Positions 25,680 to 35,227 are shown, counted from the stretch's first letter. The stretch: DNA of 64,000 bases from an uncultured Flavobacteriales bacterium (GCA_946479985.1 CAMLIF010000003.1:1-64000), one strand, 5' to 3'. Made by a program: numbers and translations. Notes: a model not told the origin generated them from the sequence alone.

Positions 25680-26426
25680 TCAACTAAACCACTCCTTGAA
25701 ATTCCCAACTCTATCTCTGCTCACAATGGCATCGTCTTCTGAAAGCTGTAATGCATGAATTCTCAGTCTGCTGTTGAAATAGCTGGCAACTTTCTGTATG
25801 GAATCGATTCGGATAATGACTTTCCTGTTGATACGGAAAAATGCCGCCGGATCAATGAGCTGTTCCAGCTGATCCAAGTTGTAATCCAGCGGAAAACGCT
25901 TTCCCTGATTCGTGATTAAAAGGACCATTCCGTCTTCTGAAATGAAATGATGGATCTCTTCAGTTTTGATCGAACTTAATGAATCGCCCAGTTTCACCAT
26001 AAAACGGTTCTTAAATGCGTTTCCTTTGGTTAATAAGCGAATGTTTTCCAATAGCTCGTTTTGCTGTTGTGAAGAAAGACGAACGTGTTTTTGAATGGCG
26101 GCTTCCAATTCGTTTTTGTCTATTGGTTTCAGTAAATAGTCAACTGCGTTCACTTTGAAAGCATTCAGTGCGTATTGGTCGAAGGCGGTTGTGAATATGA
26201 TTGGTGTTGTAATAGGAAAGTCTTTCAGAAAATCCATCGCATTTCCATCGGCTAAATGAATGTCCATAAAAATCAAATCAATCTGTGGCATTTGCGCAAA
26301 GAAGTTTTTACAGGCTTTCACAGAATCGAGTTTCGCTACCACTTCCAAATCAACGTTGATCCGTTGCAACATGCGTTCCAGGTATTCCTGCGACAATCCT
26401 TCGTCTTCTACTATTACTACTTTCAT
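25680..26426 (-). CDS. LytTR-family response regulator
   Basis: A 248-residue DNA-binding response regulator. The receiver domain (1-120) has the acidic pocket IVEDEG, the phospho-acceptor in LIFMDIHLADG (about Asp 55), the switch Thr in IIFTTAFD and the Lys in LLKPID. The LytTR DNA-binding domain (about 140-245) shows FFRINRKVIIRIDSIQKV. It is the last gene of a five-gene operon and overlaps the kinase gene by 4 bp, so the kinase is its cognate partner. LytTR regulators usually bind paired 9-bp direct repeats; no such pair was identified by eye upstream of the operon. Confidence 0.92.
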   Translation of the reverse strand: MKVVIVEDEGLSQEYLERMLQRINVDLEVVAKLDSVKACKNFFAQMPQIDLIFMDIHLADGNAMDFLKDFPITTPIIFTTAFDQYALNAFKVNAVDYLLKPIDKNELEAAIQKHVRLSSQQQNELLENIRLLTKGNAFKNRFMVKLGDSLSSIKTEEIHHFISEDGMVLLITNQGKRFPLDYNLDQLEQLIDPAAFFRINRKVIIRIDSIQKVASYFNSRLRIHALQLSEDDAIVSRDRVGNFKEWFS

Positions 26427-27457
26427 GGTTCTTGTAATAACGGAATTTTTACAATGAAATTGGTTGGCAGATCTACAATTTCTACGGGTCTGTCAGTAAA
26501 AAACGCATACCGCGACTGAATGTTTTTCAATCCTTTTTTCGAGCTTTCATCTTCTGAAATACGCGGGTTTTTATTGTTTTTGATGATCAACTGTTCGTTT
26601 TCAATTGTGAGTTCAATAAGCAGCGGTTTTTCGGTTGAAACTTCGTTATGCTTAATAGCGTTTTCTAATAACAACTGAACTGAAAAAGGCGGAATCAGGC
26701 GTTTCAACTGAGAAGAATGGATATTGTTTTGAATGGTGAGATTTGGAGAGTAGCGAATTTGGAGTAAATAGATATATGATTCCAAAAATTTCATTTCTTC
26801 TTCCAGGCAAACCAGTTCTGATGAGGTTTGGTCGAGTAAATATCTGTAAACTTTACTGAGCTGCTGCACAAAATCGGCAGCTTTGTCCTGGTCTTTATAA
26901 ATCAGTGAAGTTAAAACACTCATGTTGTTGAACAGGAAATGCGGATTAACCTGGTGCTTCAGATTGTCGAGCTTGGCCTGCATTGTTTGACTTTTGTAAC
27001 GTTCAATTTCTACCAGCGATTGTTTCCATTTGCTGAAGATCTGAACTCCGAATTCTGTGATCAGGATCAAAACACTGGCAAACAGCGCCACAATTAAACA
27101 TATCTTGAAGAGATTCTTGTCTTCCAGCATTGGAAACCTGCAGATGTGGTAGTTAAAAACGTACCCGATTGCAAGAAAGAAAATGATGCAGAGAATGATA
27201 CTTCCGAGCATTACCAGCGAGAACCTGCGCCAAAACGATTTTTCCCAGGGTAGAAACCCACTTACCCAATGATCAAACCACAAGCTAGATTCCCAAACAA
27301 GAAAAGTAATAATTGTTGATTGTATGACAGATAAGAAAAAATGCTCAAAAGTAAACACTCGAAATTCCAGTGGTAGGGGCAAGGTGGCGTGCAAAACAAT
27401 TCCTATGACAATTCCTGTCAGAAGCATGAATAAAAAGCGCCATTTGGTTTGAAGCAT
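26423..27457 (-). CDS. LytS/YehU-type sensor histidine kinase
   Basis: A 344-residue membrane kinase. Four hydrophobic segments are present (about 8-26, 38-58, 78-100, 115-140) with no large periplasmic domain, so it probably senses a membrane or intramembrane signal. The His_kinase domain has the phospho-acceptor in LKHQVNPHFLFNNMSVL. The ATP-binding part keeps LLENAIKHN and GLKNIQSRY but has a short, weak G-box region. It overlaps the LytTR regulator by 4 bp and begins 4 bp after the DUF3995 gene. Confidence 0.9.
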   Translation of the reverse strand: MLQTKWRFLFMLLTGIVIGIVLHATLPLPLEFRVFTFEHFFLSVIQSTIITFLVWESSLWFDHWVSGFLPWEKSFWRRFSLVMLGSIILCIIFFLAIGYVFNYHICRFPMLEDKNLFKICLIVALFASVLILITEFGVQIFSKWKQSLVEIERYKSQTMQAKLDNLKHQVNPHFLFNNMSVLTSLIYKDQDKAADFVQQLSKVYRYLLDQTSSELVCLEEEMKFLESYIYLLQIRYSPNLTIQNNIHSSQLKRLIPPFSVQLLLENAIKHNEVSTEKPLLIELTIENEQLIIKNNKNPRISEDESSKKGLKNIQSRYAFFTDRPVEIVDLPTNFIVKIPLLQEP

Positions 27458-27461
27458 AAAA

Positions 27462-27905
27462 TCAGAGTGTTTGAATTGCTGAGAGCAAACTTAGTATTCC
27501 GAGAACCAAAACCAATGGAGTGTAGTATCTCGAATCCATTTTAGCAAAGGTCGTATTTCGAATTGTTTTGAAGAGTCCAAAATACCGAAAATCGCCCATG
27601 GCGCGTAAAATAAATCCGCCGGCAATTACCCATGTTGCCCAGCCGGAGAAAAATGTTGGTATTGAAAGTGGAAAGATATTCGAGAGCAGAAAGAAATAGA
27701 TGGCAACCGACAAGAAGATCAGTGCTACGGAAAAAGTCATAATCGGACCTGGCAGAAAAGCTTTTTCCTCACCGGGTTTTGTTGGAATTACGGCATCGCT
27801 CCATTTTCTTCCTCCAAACGACCAGTAAAAGTGAAGAAGTGCTGCCAAAAGCATTACTGTTCCGATCAATAGTTGTGCGATTAGAATCATATCAAATTTG
27901 TCCAA
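27462..27905 (-). CDS. DUF3995 membrane protein
   Basis: A 147-residue protein with four membrane segments (about 7-28, 53-75, 83-103, 125-145) and the DUF3995 signature ALLHFYWSFGGRKWSDAV near the first helix. The function of the family is unknown. It overlaps the oxidoreductase gene by 14 bp and sits 4 bp before the sensor kinase. It may belong to the sensory unit, for example as an accessory membrane subunit (inference). Confidence 0.8.
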   Translation of the reverse strand: MDKFDMILIAQLLIGTVMLLAALLHFYWSFGGRKWSDAVIPTKPGEEKAFLPGPIMTFSVALIFLSVAIYFFLLSNIFPLSIPTFFSGWATWVIAGGFILRAMGDFRYFGLFKTIRNTTFAKMDSRYYTPLVLVLGILSLLSAIQTL

Positions 27906-28461
27906 GATGATTTATTTTTTCAATCCATACAGCACGCTTTTCGGGTGTCGAATAGCGAACATTTGGTAAACCGGTTACGCGTTTCACTTTGAATCCGCAA
28001 AACTCAAGGATCATTTTCTTCAGTTGTTTCAATCCTGGGGCCCCGTTAACCAATTTGTAATACCAGATTGGCTGATCAATGGTATAAATGATCTCAGCTG
28101 TTCGTCCGGCTAACAATTTGTTCCACCAAACACTGTTTTCTTTGTAGCTGAAAGCAAATTTGGGTAAGAATGTGCGATCAAAGAATCCCTTCAATAGTGC
28201 CGGAAGTCCACCCCACCAAATGGGGTGTACAATTACTAAATGTTCGCACCACAAAACCAATTCCTGGGCGTTTAACAAATCTGGTTCCAGTTCAGTTCGC
28301 CGCTGATAGCCATGTTCCAGGTTCAGATTAAAATCCAGTTCTGATAAATGCAGGACTTTCACTGCTTTCCCTGAAGAAATTGCTCCTTTTTGGTATGCTT
28401 CCACTAATCCGCGATTGAAAGAATCCGGATTTGGATGACCGTTTATAATGAGTGTTTTCAT
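27892..28461 (-). CDS. NAD(P)H-dependent oxidoreductase, flavodoxin fold (NQO/KefF-like)
   Basis: A 189-residue cytosolic flavoprotein. The ATG at 28461 starts directly on the first strand (MKTLIINGHPNPDSFN), the FMN phosphate-binding turn. The hallmark HPIWWGGLPALLKGFFDR (about 78-95) lines the flavin and nicotinamide site. The family reduces quinones or electrophiles with two electrons and includes KefF/MdaB. It starts 4 bp after the TonB receptor gene and overlaps the DUF3995 gene by 14 bp, so it is deep inside the operon. Its substrate may be linked to what the receptor imports (inference). Confidence 0.88.
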   Translation of the reverse strand: MKTLIINGHPNPDSFNRGLVEAYQKGAISSGKAVKVLHLSELDFNLNLEHGYQRRTELEPDLLNAQELVLWCEHLVIVHPIWWGGLPALLKGFFDRTFLPKFAFSYKENSVWWNKLLAGRTAEIIYTIDQPIWYYKLVNGAPGLKQLKKMILEFCGFKVKRVTGLPNVRYSTPEKRAVWIEKINHLGQI

Positions 28462-28465
28462 ATTG

Positions 28466-30826
28466 TTAAAACTGTAATCGGTAAACAAAATTCGGGAAGA
28501 ACCCAATTTGGTAAGCTGTATTCATTTCGTTGTTTATGGCATTGTAACGTTCCGCGAAGATGTTTTTTCGGTTCGTAACATTGTTTACGTCAAAGTACCA
28601 CGATTGTGAAACTGCGTGTTTTGCTGAGTTGAGAGTAAAGCCAATTTTCACATCCATACGCATGAAATCAGGATATTTTTGTGAAAATGCATAGTCGTCA
28701 CCCATTAGTACCTGTTGTTGCATGTATTGCGAAGCAGCTAAATCAACAGGAGTGTAATACCTTCCTCCTGCATGGGTGAATTTCACATCCATGGTGAATG
28801 AGTTTTTCTTCGTTTTACCTACTTTCACTTCCTTCCCGATCAGGACGTTGTATACAAACCTACCGCTGAAACCGGTATTGCGCTCTATGTTGTCACTCGC
28901 GGTGTATTTTGCCTCATAAACGCTTCCTGTAACCAAACCATAGTAACCTTTGAAAAAGTAGCGCTCAACGGTTAATTCAATCCCGTAATTCTGTCCTGTT
29001 CCGTCGTTAACAAGGTTTGTGTTATTATTCGGGTAGAATGAAGCCCCGGCGTTGATCATCGAATAACTGCTGGCAAATTGTTCTACCGGAACATTGAACA
29101 AATATTGGTAATAAGCCTCGGTTTTTATTCTCCAATGATTGTTCGGTGTCCATTCATAACCAATAACCGAATGATGACTTTTGGTGAAGCCCATTCCTTT
29201 GTTCAGCATCTGGCCGTTCGAAGTAGAATCTATACTTTTCAGGAAGTACGTGTCCAGAGGCTGCATCTGACTGTGTAAGCCATAACCAAGAGAGAAAGCC
29301 CCGGTTTTGTTCAATGCCCATTTCAATCCTAATCGAGGTTCAAGGGCAAATGAATTGTTCAACGTGAGAAGCTGGGTATGAATTCCTGCATTAAGAATCA
29401 GGTTATCCGTGAAATTGTATTTCGTGTGCGCATACGCCTGAAGTAAATATGTTTGTTCGTCTGTATTCCAGTATTGAACCCAATTGGGGGTTTCTTCCCG
29501 ATTCTGATAGAACAAATTGATGTTTAACTGCTCTGCAATAATTCCGATTTTCAAAAACTGTCGTGCGCTTAATTTGGTATTGAACGAACTGTTTAATGTA
29601 AAAGTCAGTCTCTGAGTTCTGTTCTCGATTGTGCGGGCGGCTTTTTCATTCGCCCCTATGCTATCCTGCAGGTAATTTGATGCGGCATAACTTCCGCCGA
29701 AAACGGATGTGATATAAGATTTTTGTCCCAGTCGGATGGTGTGTTTCAATCCGGCAATTCCCATTTGGCTTGTATAGTAACTGTCTTTTGTTGGATCGGC
29801 AAACAGGTCGGAGCTGTCAATTTCATTGTGAAGAAAATCGATTCTGCTTAAAGCGCCGATTCCGAAGAAAGTGAATTTCCCGATTTTGGTGTTCCCGGAA
29901 TTGATTTTGAATGAAATATCCTGGTAATAAGGTGTTGCCGCTGTTCCGATTTGTAGTCCGACTTGTTGTGCAACACTTGCAAATCCGTAACGATATCCAA
30001 TAAGGTAGGAAGAACCGTTTTCTTTGTTGATCGGGCCTTCAGTTACAAACTCCAAACCGGTAAGTGCACCGAACTGAAATGTATGTTCACGTTTATCGCT
30101 GTTCCCGTTTCTGAAACCTAAGTCGAAAACTCCGGCATTTGCATTCCCGTATTCGGAAGGAAAGGCAGAAGTCATGAAATCTGAGTTGCGTAATAAATTG
30201 GTGTTCACCGCAGAAACCGGCCCGCCTGTAGTTCCTATTGTTGCGAAGTGATTCGGATTCCCGATGTTCAATCCTTCTAATCGCCAAAGAACTCCAACGG
30301 GTGAGTTTCCGCGAATGACCAGGTCGTTTCGGGAATCGTCGGGTGAGCTTACACCTGCAAAATTGCTAGCCAAACGCGCAGGATCTGAGCGGCCGCCAGC
30401 ATAACGGTTTACGTCTTCCATAGAAAAGGAGCGTCCGCTTACGGTTGTTAGTTCGTTCTCCATTCCCTGCTTTTCACCTGAAATGACTACATCGCCTAAT
30501 GTGCTGACAGATTCTTCCAATTGAATATCCAGATCAATCTCTTTTCCGGTAGTAAGAACAATATTTGCTGCACTTTGAGCTTTATACCCGGAATAGAAAA
30601 TAGAAAGTTCGTAACGTCCCGGTTCCAGGTTGTTGAGTTTAAACTTCCCGAATTCATCGGTTGTGGTTCCAACCAGCGGATCACTTCCGACCACAATTAC
30701 GGTAACGCCAATCAGCGCTTCCTGTGATTGTTTGTCGAGAATGGTTCCTTTTATGGTTTGCGTGCTCTGTGCCCTTGAGCCAAGAGAAAACAAAATTATC
30801 AGTGTTGAAAGTAAGAATCTGCTCAT
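28466..30826 (-). CDS. TonB-dependent outer-membrane receptor with carboxypeptidase-like domain
   Basis: A 786-residue outer-membrane transporter, first gene of the operon. The signal peptide is MSRFLLSTLIILFSLGSRAQ. A carboxypeptidase-regulatory-like domain spans about 22-110 (KGTILDKQSQEALIGVTVIV, FGKFKLNNLEPGRYELSIFY). The plug domain (about 115-240) contains RSDPARLASNFAGVS and LVIRGNSPVGVLWRLEG. The rest is beta-barrel, ending in NFVYRLQF with the terminal aromatic typical of barrel proteins. No SusD partner is present, so a glycan-uptake pair is unlikely; a metal complex, vitamin or small ligand is more probable. The cotranscribed LytS/LytTR pair may respond to its substrate. Confidence 0.92.
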   Translation of the reverse strand: MSRFLLSTLIILFSLGSRAQSTQTIKGTILDKQSQEALIGVTVIVVGSDPLVGTTTDEFGKFKLNNLEPGRYELSIFYSGYKAQSAANIVLTTGKEIDLDIQLEESVSTLGDVVISGEKQGMENELTTVSGRSFSMEDVNRYAGGRSDPARLASNFAGVSSPDDSRNDLVIRGNSPVGVLWRLEGLNIGNPNHFATIGTTGGPVSAVNTNLLRNSDFMTSAFPSEYGNANAGVFDLGFRNGNSDKREHTFQFGALTGLEFVTEGPINKENGSSYLIGYRYGFASVAQQVGLQIGTAATPYYQDISFKINSGNTKIGKFTFFGIGALSRIDFLHNEIDSSDLFADPTKDSYYTSQMGIAGLKHTIRLGQKSYITSVFGGSYAASNYLQDSIGANEKAARTIENRTQRLTFTLNSSFNTKLSARQFLKIGIIAEQLNINLFYQNREETPNWVQYWNTDEQTYLLQAYAHTKYNFTDNLILNAGIHTQLLTLNNSFALEPRLGLKWALNKTGAFSLGYGLHSQMQPLDTYFLKSIDSTSNGQMLNKGMGFTKSHHSVIGYEWTPNNHWRIKTEAYYQYLFNVPVEQFASSYSMINAGASFYPNNNTNLVNDGTGQNYGIELTVERYFFKGYYGLVTGSVYEAKYTASDNIERNTGFSGRFVYNVLIGKEVKVGKTKKNSFTMDVKFTHAGGRYYTPVDLAASQYMQQQVLMGDDYAFSQKYPDFMRMDVKIGFTLNSAKHAVSQSWYFDVNNVTNRKNIFAERYNAINNEMNTAYQIGFFPNFVYRLQF

Positions 30827-31112
30827 AGTAATTTATTGTGATACAATGTTAATCAGTTCTTTGCTTCCGGAAGTTAGATAGTTGTCAAATTGTAAAATGA
30901 AGCAGATGAGTTGTAAGATGAAGTGGGCGAGTTGTTTTAGCGACGATAAATATATAATCTGAGTATTTAGGTTCGCACGCCGATTTTATGGATTCCCGCA
31001 GATGTTGGATTAGACGAGTGTGCAGTGTGTTGCATTGAGGTTTATATTACTGTTCCTACAAAAATCAGCTTGATCTCCGAAACCAGTGTGGGTTTTGATG
31101 TAAGTCTCAGCG
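30827..31112. other. Intergenic region upstream of the receptor operon
   Basis: No gene seen. Positions 30827-30960 should hold the promoter of the receptor operon, but no perfect TAnnTTTG element was found. The rest shows no repeat, RNA fold or coding signal that I can support. Confidence 0.5.
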
Positions 31113-31147
31113 TAAAAAAGGCCACCACATCTTTCAACGGGCAGCCT
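31113..31147 (-). terminator. Terminator after queA
   Basis: On the minus strand, GGCTGCC pairs with GGTGGCC (two wobbles) around a loop of about 12 bases, followed by TTTTTT. It lies about 25 bp after the queA stop. Confidence 0.65.
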
Positions 31148-31170
31148 TCAATATAAAAGTGTTTCAGAAT

Positions 31171-32232
31171 CTATCTCAGGATCAGCATTGCATCACCGTA
31201 AGAGTAGAATTTGTATTTCTCTTTGATTGCTTCTCTGTATGCTTCCATCATCAAATCATGACCTGTAAAGGCAGAGATCATCATCAATAACGTAGACAAT
31301 GGCGTGTGGAAGTTTGTTACCATAGAATCAGCAATACTGAAATCGTATGGAGGGAAGATAAATTTGTTGGTCCAGCCATCGTATGCTTTCAATGTCCCTT
31401 CAGTAGAAACAGAGGTTTCAATTGCGCGCATAGAAGTTGTTCCGATAGCACAAACTCGTTTCTTATTCTTAATGGCGTTGTTAACAACAGTAGCTGCTTT
31501 CTCAGGAATAATTACCTGCTCAGAATCCATTTTGTGTTTTGTAAGATCTTCCACTTCAACCGGACGGAAAGTTCCCAATCCAACGTGAAGCGTAACCTCA
31601 GCAAAGTTTACGCCTTTCAATTCCAAACGCTTCAACAATTCACGTGAGAAGTGCAATCCTGCAGTTGGTGCTGCAACTGCTCCTTCTTCTTTGGCGTAAA
31701 TAGTCTGGTAACGATCTTCATCTGTAGCCTCAACTTCACGCTTAATGTATTTCGGAAGCGGAGTTTCACCTAATTCGGTGATTTTTGCTTTGAATTCTTC
31801 GTAAGGACCATCAAACAGGAAACGCAAAGTACGTCCGCGCGATGTCGTATTATCAATAACTTCAGCTACTAATGAATCATCATCACCGAAGTACAATTTG
31901 TTTCCAATACGGATTTTACGTGCCGGATCTACCAATACGTCCCAAAGTAAGCTCTCACGATTTAACTCACGTAACAGGAATACTTCAATTTTGGCACCTG
32001 TTTTTTCCTTGTTTCCGTACATACGGGCAGGGAAAACGCGAGTGTTATTCGTGATCATTACGTCGCCTTCGCTGAAGTATTCGATAATGTCTTTGAATAA
32101 ACGGTGCTCAATTTTGCCGGTTTTCGTGTGAATTACCATCATGCGGGCTTCATCACGGTTGTTACTTGGATATTCAGCGATTAATTCTTCGGGAAGATCA
32201 AAGCTGAATTCGGAAAGTTTCATTTTATCCAT
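31171..32232 (-). CDS. queA: S-adenosylmethionine:tRNA ribosyltransferase-isomerase QueA
   Basis: A 353-residue enzyme that transfers the ribosyl part of SAM to preQ1 in tRNA, giving epoxyqueuosine. Family motifs are [22 protein letters not shown] at the start (split here as [14 protein letters not shown] and RDEARMM), [37 protein letters not shown] and [17 protein letters not shown] [18 protein letters not shown]. Length is typical. Both ATG 32232 and ATG 32223 (MKLSEF) are possible; the second matches the usual family start. A good promoter lies 33 bp upstream and a terminator downstream, so it is separable from truB. Confidence 0.95.
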   Translation of the reverse strand: MDKMKLSEFSFDLPEELIAEYPSNNRDEARMMVIHTKTGKIEHRLFKDIIEYFSEGDVMITNNTRVFPARMYGNKEKTGAKIEVFLLRELNRESLLWDVLVDPARKIRIGNKLYFGDDDSLVAEVIDNTTSRGRTLRFLFDGPYEEFKAKITELGETPLPKYIKREVEATDEDRYQTIYAKEEGAVAAPTAGLHFSRELLKRLELKGVNFAEVTLHVGLGTFRPVEVEDLTKHKMDSEQVIIPEKAATVVNNAIKNKKRVCAIGTTSMRAIETSVSTEGTLKAYDGWTNKFIFPPYDFSIADSMVTNFHTPLSTLLMMISAFTGHDLMMEAYREAIKEKYKFYSYGDAMLILR

Positions 32233-32264
32233 CTGTTGAGCGAATATTTAAATATAAGAGTGGG

Positions 32265-32272
32265 CAAAGATA
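32265..32272 (-). promoter_or_regulatory. Promoter -7 element of queA
   Basis: TATCTTTG on the minus strand is a perfect TAnnTTTG match, with a TTG about 20 bp upstream as a -33 candidate. The implied leader is about 25-30 nt. Confidence 0.6.
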
Positions 32273-32320
32273 CTAATTGTGAACTTTATCTACAACCTGT
32301 AAATTAATTCCTGTTTTCGG

Positions 32321-33016
32321 TTAAAGCGGTGCGGTATTGAAGAACTCGATCCATTCGTCCACGCTTTTCGAATCTGAAATGTTGCTATCGCCTGAGACTG
32401 TTCTTCTCAGGGCAATGAGTGCTGCTCCGGAACCTGATTTTTTACCAAAATCATGTGCTAATGAGCGAATATAAGTTCCTTTCGAGCAGGTTACTTCAAA
32501 ATCTATTTCCGGAAAACGGTTTGCATCAATTTTAAAATCGAAGATTTCTACCGTGTTTGATTTCAACTCCATTTCTACTCCGGCGCGCGCCAAATCGTAA
32601 GCGCGTTTTCCATTTACCTGCTTTGCTGAAAACAAGGGTGGAATTTGCTGCTGCGAACCAATAAAACTTTGCCGGACTTCTTCCAGCATTTCTGCCGTAA
32701 TATGTTCGGTAGGAAATTCGTTGTTGTATTCGGTTTCCAAATCGTACGACGGGGTTGTTTTTCCAAGCAGGAATGTTCCGGTATAGGTTTTTGAATCGTT
32801 GGTCAGTCCTTCAATCAGTTTGGTGTGCTTCCCGATACAGATAACCAGTAACCCGGTTGCAAGTGGATCAAGTGTTCCGGCATGACCAACCTTGATTTTC
32901 TTCACACCAAGTCGCGTGCGTAAATGCCAGCGCAGTTTGTTTACGGCATCAAAGGAAGTCCAATGCAGCGGTTTGTCGACCAAAATGGTAGCTCCAAGAG
33001 CGAATTCGGTCAGCAT
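32321..33016 (-). CDS. truB: tRNA pseudouridine(55) synthase TruB
   Basis: A 231-residue enzyme that converts U55 of the tRNA T loop to pseudouridine. The catalytic motif is KVGHAGTLDPLATGLLVIC, with the nucleophilic Asp in GTLDP. Other motifs are ILVDKPLHWTSFDAV, RAYDLARAG and CSKGTYIRSLAHDFG. It is slightly short because the C-terminal PUA-like extension is absent, as is common in Bacteroidota. Its ATG shares one base with the uppP stop (TAATG), implying translational coupling. Confidence 0.95.
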   Translation of the reverse strand: MLTEFALGATILVDKPLHWTSFDAVNKLRWHLRTRLGVKKIKVGHAGTLDPLATGLLVICIGKHTKLIEGLTNDSKTYTGTFLLGKTTPSYDLETEYNNEFPTEHITAEMLEEVRQSFIGSQQQIPPLFSAKQVNGKRAYDLARAGVEMELKSNTVEIFDFKIDANRFPEIDFEVTCSKGTYIRSLAHDFGKKSGSGAALIALRRTVSGDSNISDSKSVDEWIEFFNTAPL

Positions 33017-33810
33017 TATACTATTTTGAGATTAATTCCTGAAACCAAAAGGATGATGATTACCAATCCGGCAATAATCCGGTACCAGCCAAACAATTTG
33101 AAACCGTGTTTATTCAGGAAACCAATGAAACCTTTGATAGCAAGAATCGCAACAATAAAAGCTACAACGTTCCCAACAATCAGTAAATTGATTTCTTCGC
33201 CTGATAGTTTGTCGTGTGCTTCGAAATAATCGAGGGTTTTCTTTGCTGTTGCACCAAGCATTGTTGGTAAAGCCAGGAAGAATGAAAATTCTGCAGCCAG
33301 TTTTCTACTTAGTTTCTGGCTCATACCTCCAACAATAGAAGCTCCTGAACGTGAAACTCCGGGAATCATTGCCAGACATTGAAAACATCCGACCTTAAAA
33401 GCATCCCAGTAAGTCATCTCGGGCATCGTGTCGATCCGTGGTTTGTTGAACCATTGGTCTACAAAAAGTAAAATAACTCCACCCACCACCAGTGAAATTG
33501 CCACTGTAAGCGGACTTTCCAGCATCGCCTCAATTTGATCATTGAGCAAAACTCCCAAAACAGCTGCCGGAATAAATGCAACAATCAATTTCAGGTAGAA
33601 CTGAACACTTTGGAAGAAACGTTTGAAATATAGAATGAAAACAGCTAAAATGGCTCCCAGCTGAATCATGATCATGAAAAGCTTGGTGAAATCGTTCGAT
33701 TCGATTCCCATGAAAGAGGCGCCAAGGATCATGTGTCCTGTAGACGAAACAGGTAAAAACTCAGTTAGGCCCTCAATGAGCGCCAAAATGATTGCTTCAA
33801 TAAAACTCAT
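33016..33810 (-). CDS. uppP: Undecaprenyl-diphosphatase UppP (BacA)
   Basis: A 264-residue polytopic enzyme that dephosphorylates undecaprenyl diphosphate to recycle the lipid carrier for cell-wall synthesis. It contains IEGLTEFLPVSSTGHMIL (residues about 12-29) and PGVSRSGASIVGG (about 145-157), which hold the catalytic Glu, His and Arg. Eight or so membrane segments are expected. It sits 4 bp after the DUF3098 gene and runs into truB. Confidence 0.95.
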   Translation of the reverse strand: MSFIEAIILALIEGLTEFLPVSSTGHMILGASFMGIESNDFTKLFMIMIQLGAILAVFILYFKRFFQSVQFYLKLIVAFIPAAVLGVLLNDQIEAMLESPLTVAISLVVGGVILLFVDQWFNKPRIDTMPEMTYWDAFKVGCFQCLAMIPGVSRSGASIVGGMSQKLSRKLAAEFSFFLALPTMLGATAKKTLDYFEAHDKLSGEEINLLIVGNVVAFIVAILAIKGFIGFLNKHGFKLFGWYRIIAGLVIIILLVSGINLKIV

Positions 33811-33813
33811 GGA

Positions 33814-34059
33814 TTAATCTTCTTTATTAGAAGTTTTAGATTTTTTCATGATACCATATCCAATGATAACAATGCCTAAAACGATCAACATCGGTGAAAC
33901 AGTTATTCTCAATGTAGAAAACAATTCTGCTTCTTTAAATTCATTCGGATTCTCAGATCCACCGCCAATCATTAACAGGTAACCAACAATATTAATGGCC
34001 AAACCAACCAGAATGAATCGCAGGTTGTCTTTTTTTATAGGAAAATCAAAATTACTCAT
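33814..34059 (-). CDS. DUF3098 small membrane protein
   Basis: An 81-residue protein with two membrane helices (about 15-34 and 54-72) and a charged Lys-rich tail. The ATG at 34059 gives MSNFDFPIKKDNLRFILVG, the usual family start; a longer frame to 34137 is unlikely. DUF3098 genes are found between ftsX and uppP in Bacteroidota, exactly as here. The function is unknown, but the location suggests a role near division or cell-wall carrier recycling. Confidence 0.85.
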   Translation of the reverse strand: MSNFDFPIKKDNLRFILVGLAINIVGYLLMIGGGSENPNEFKEAELFSTLRITVSPMLIVLGIVIIGYGIMKKSKTSNKED

Positions 34060-34185
34060 GGATATCGATTGAGTGGCTAAATTAAGAAATGGTTTTGAAA
34101 TAGAAGAGGAAAAGAGGAATATTTCGACGTTGCTCAATAGCCAAAGAGGAAGGTCTCCGAGCGGAATCGAGATGCTGCTTTCTCG

Positions 34186-35076
34186 TTAATACAAATCATC
34201 CAGCTTCAAACGCAGGTATTTGTTCAATGCAAACCAGGTAGAAACCAATGTAAGCACAGCTCCAAAAATTAACAAGGCTGCAAACAGAATTCCGAATTCA
34301 AAGTAAGTCAGATCAATCTGAATAATATAAAGGACATTGTTTATGGCAAAGAAAACGGTTAACAAAAGCGCCATTCCGATAATTCCAGCAAGCATTCCCT
34401 GTAAGATTGCCTGTTTTAAAAAAGGTCTGCGTATAAATCCACTTGTTGCGCCAACCAACTGCATGGTTTTGATCGTGAATCTTCGTGAATACAATGAAAG
34501 GCGAATGGTGTTGTTGATCATTGCAACGGCAATAATAATAAGCAATAAAGCAACAGACAAAGTCACGAAAATAAATTGCTTAAAACCAAGATTCACTTCC
34601 GAAAGCGTAATTGCATCGTAATTCACTTCTTCCACCATTTCCGGATAAGCTTTCAGAATACGTTGTTTAATAGAACTCATTCCTTTTTGAGTGGCAAAGC
34701 TGCTTTTAGGATGAAAGCTAATAGATGGCGGTAACAGGCTTTCACCTTCGAAAATTGCCAATATTTCCGATGAATTGTCGTCTGCCCCCTGGAATTCCTC
34801 AATTGCCCGTTCCGGTGAGATATAAGTTACCGAAGCAAAACAATCCCAACCCTTAAGCTCTTGTTCCACTTGTTTGATATCGGCCGAATTGTATTCCGGG
34901 GCAAAGAAAAGATCTGCCTGGATGCTTTCTTTTGCCTGGCGCTCAATTGAATCTAAACCAAGCAGCACTGCGCCCACCAGACCAATCAGGAATAAAACCA
35001 GTGAAATACCTATAACAGTTGAAACCACGCTGGTTCTCAGCCCTTTTTTATTTGCTTTGGAATTTTGCTCGCTCAT
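34186..35076 (-). CDS. ftsX: Cell-division ABC transporter permease FtsX
   Basis: A 296-residue membrane protein that with FtsE links cell division to peptidoglycan hydrolases. Helix 1 is at about 18-42, followed by the extracellular domain (about 43-165; DCFASVTYISPERAIEEFQG). Three C-terminal helices follow, with the conserved VAMINNTIRLSLYSRRFTIK between helices 2 and 3 and the LVGATSGFIRRPFL coupling region. It is the first gene of the ftsX-DUF3098-uppP-truB group. FtsE is not in the window, which is normal for this phylum. Confidence 0.93.
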   Translation of the reverse strand: MSEQNSKANKKGLRTSVVSTVIGISLVLFLIGLVGAVLLGLDSIERQAKESIQADLFFAPEYNSADIKQVEQELKGWDCFASVTYISPERAIEEFQGADDNSSEILAIFEGESLLPPSISFHPKSSFATQKGMSSIKQRILKAYPEMVEEVNYDAITLSEVNLGFKQFIFVTLSVALLLIIIAVAMINNTIRLSLYSRRFTIKTMQLVGATSGFIRRPFLKQAILQGMLAGIIGMALLLTVFFAINNVLYIIQIDLTYFEFGILFAALLIFGAVLTLVSTWFALNKYLRLKLDDLY

Positions 35077-35205
35077 CTCAGCGAAAATAATTCAATTTCT
35101 ATTTCATTTAAATATATAAACAGGAATGTTACCAACGATTTTTGGTTAACAACAATGAATAGAATATTTCAAATGTGAAATTTTAGTGAAATTTTTCCAA
35201 AAAAG

Positions 35206-35219
35206 TTTACCGTGGTAAA
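35206..35219. promoter_or_regulatory. 14-bp palindrome in the YceI promoter, candidate operator
   Basis: TTTACCGTGGTAAA is a perfect inverted repeat (6-bp arms, GT centre) ending 8 bp before the -7 element at 35228. It therefore covers the -33 position and is well placed for a repressor or activator. Confidence 0.45.
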
Positions 35220-35227
35220 TATTAGTT

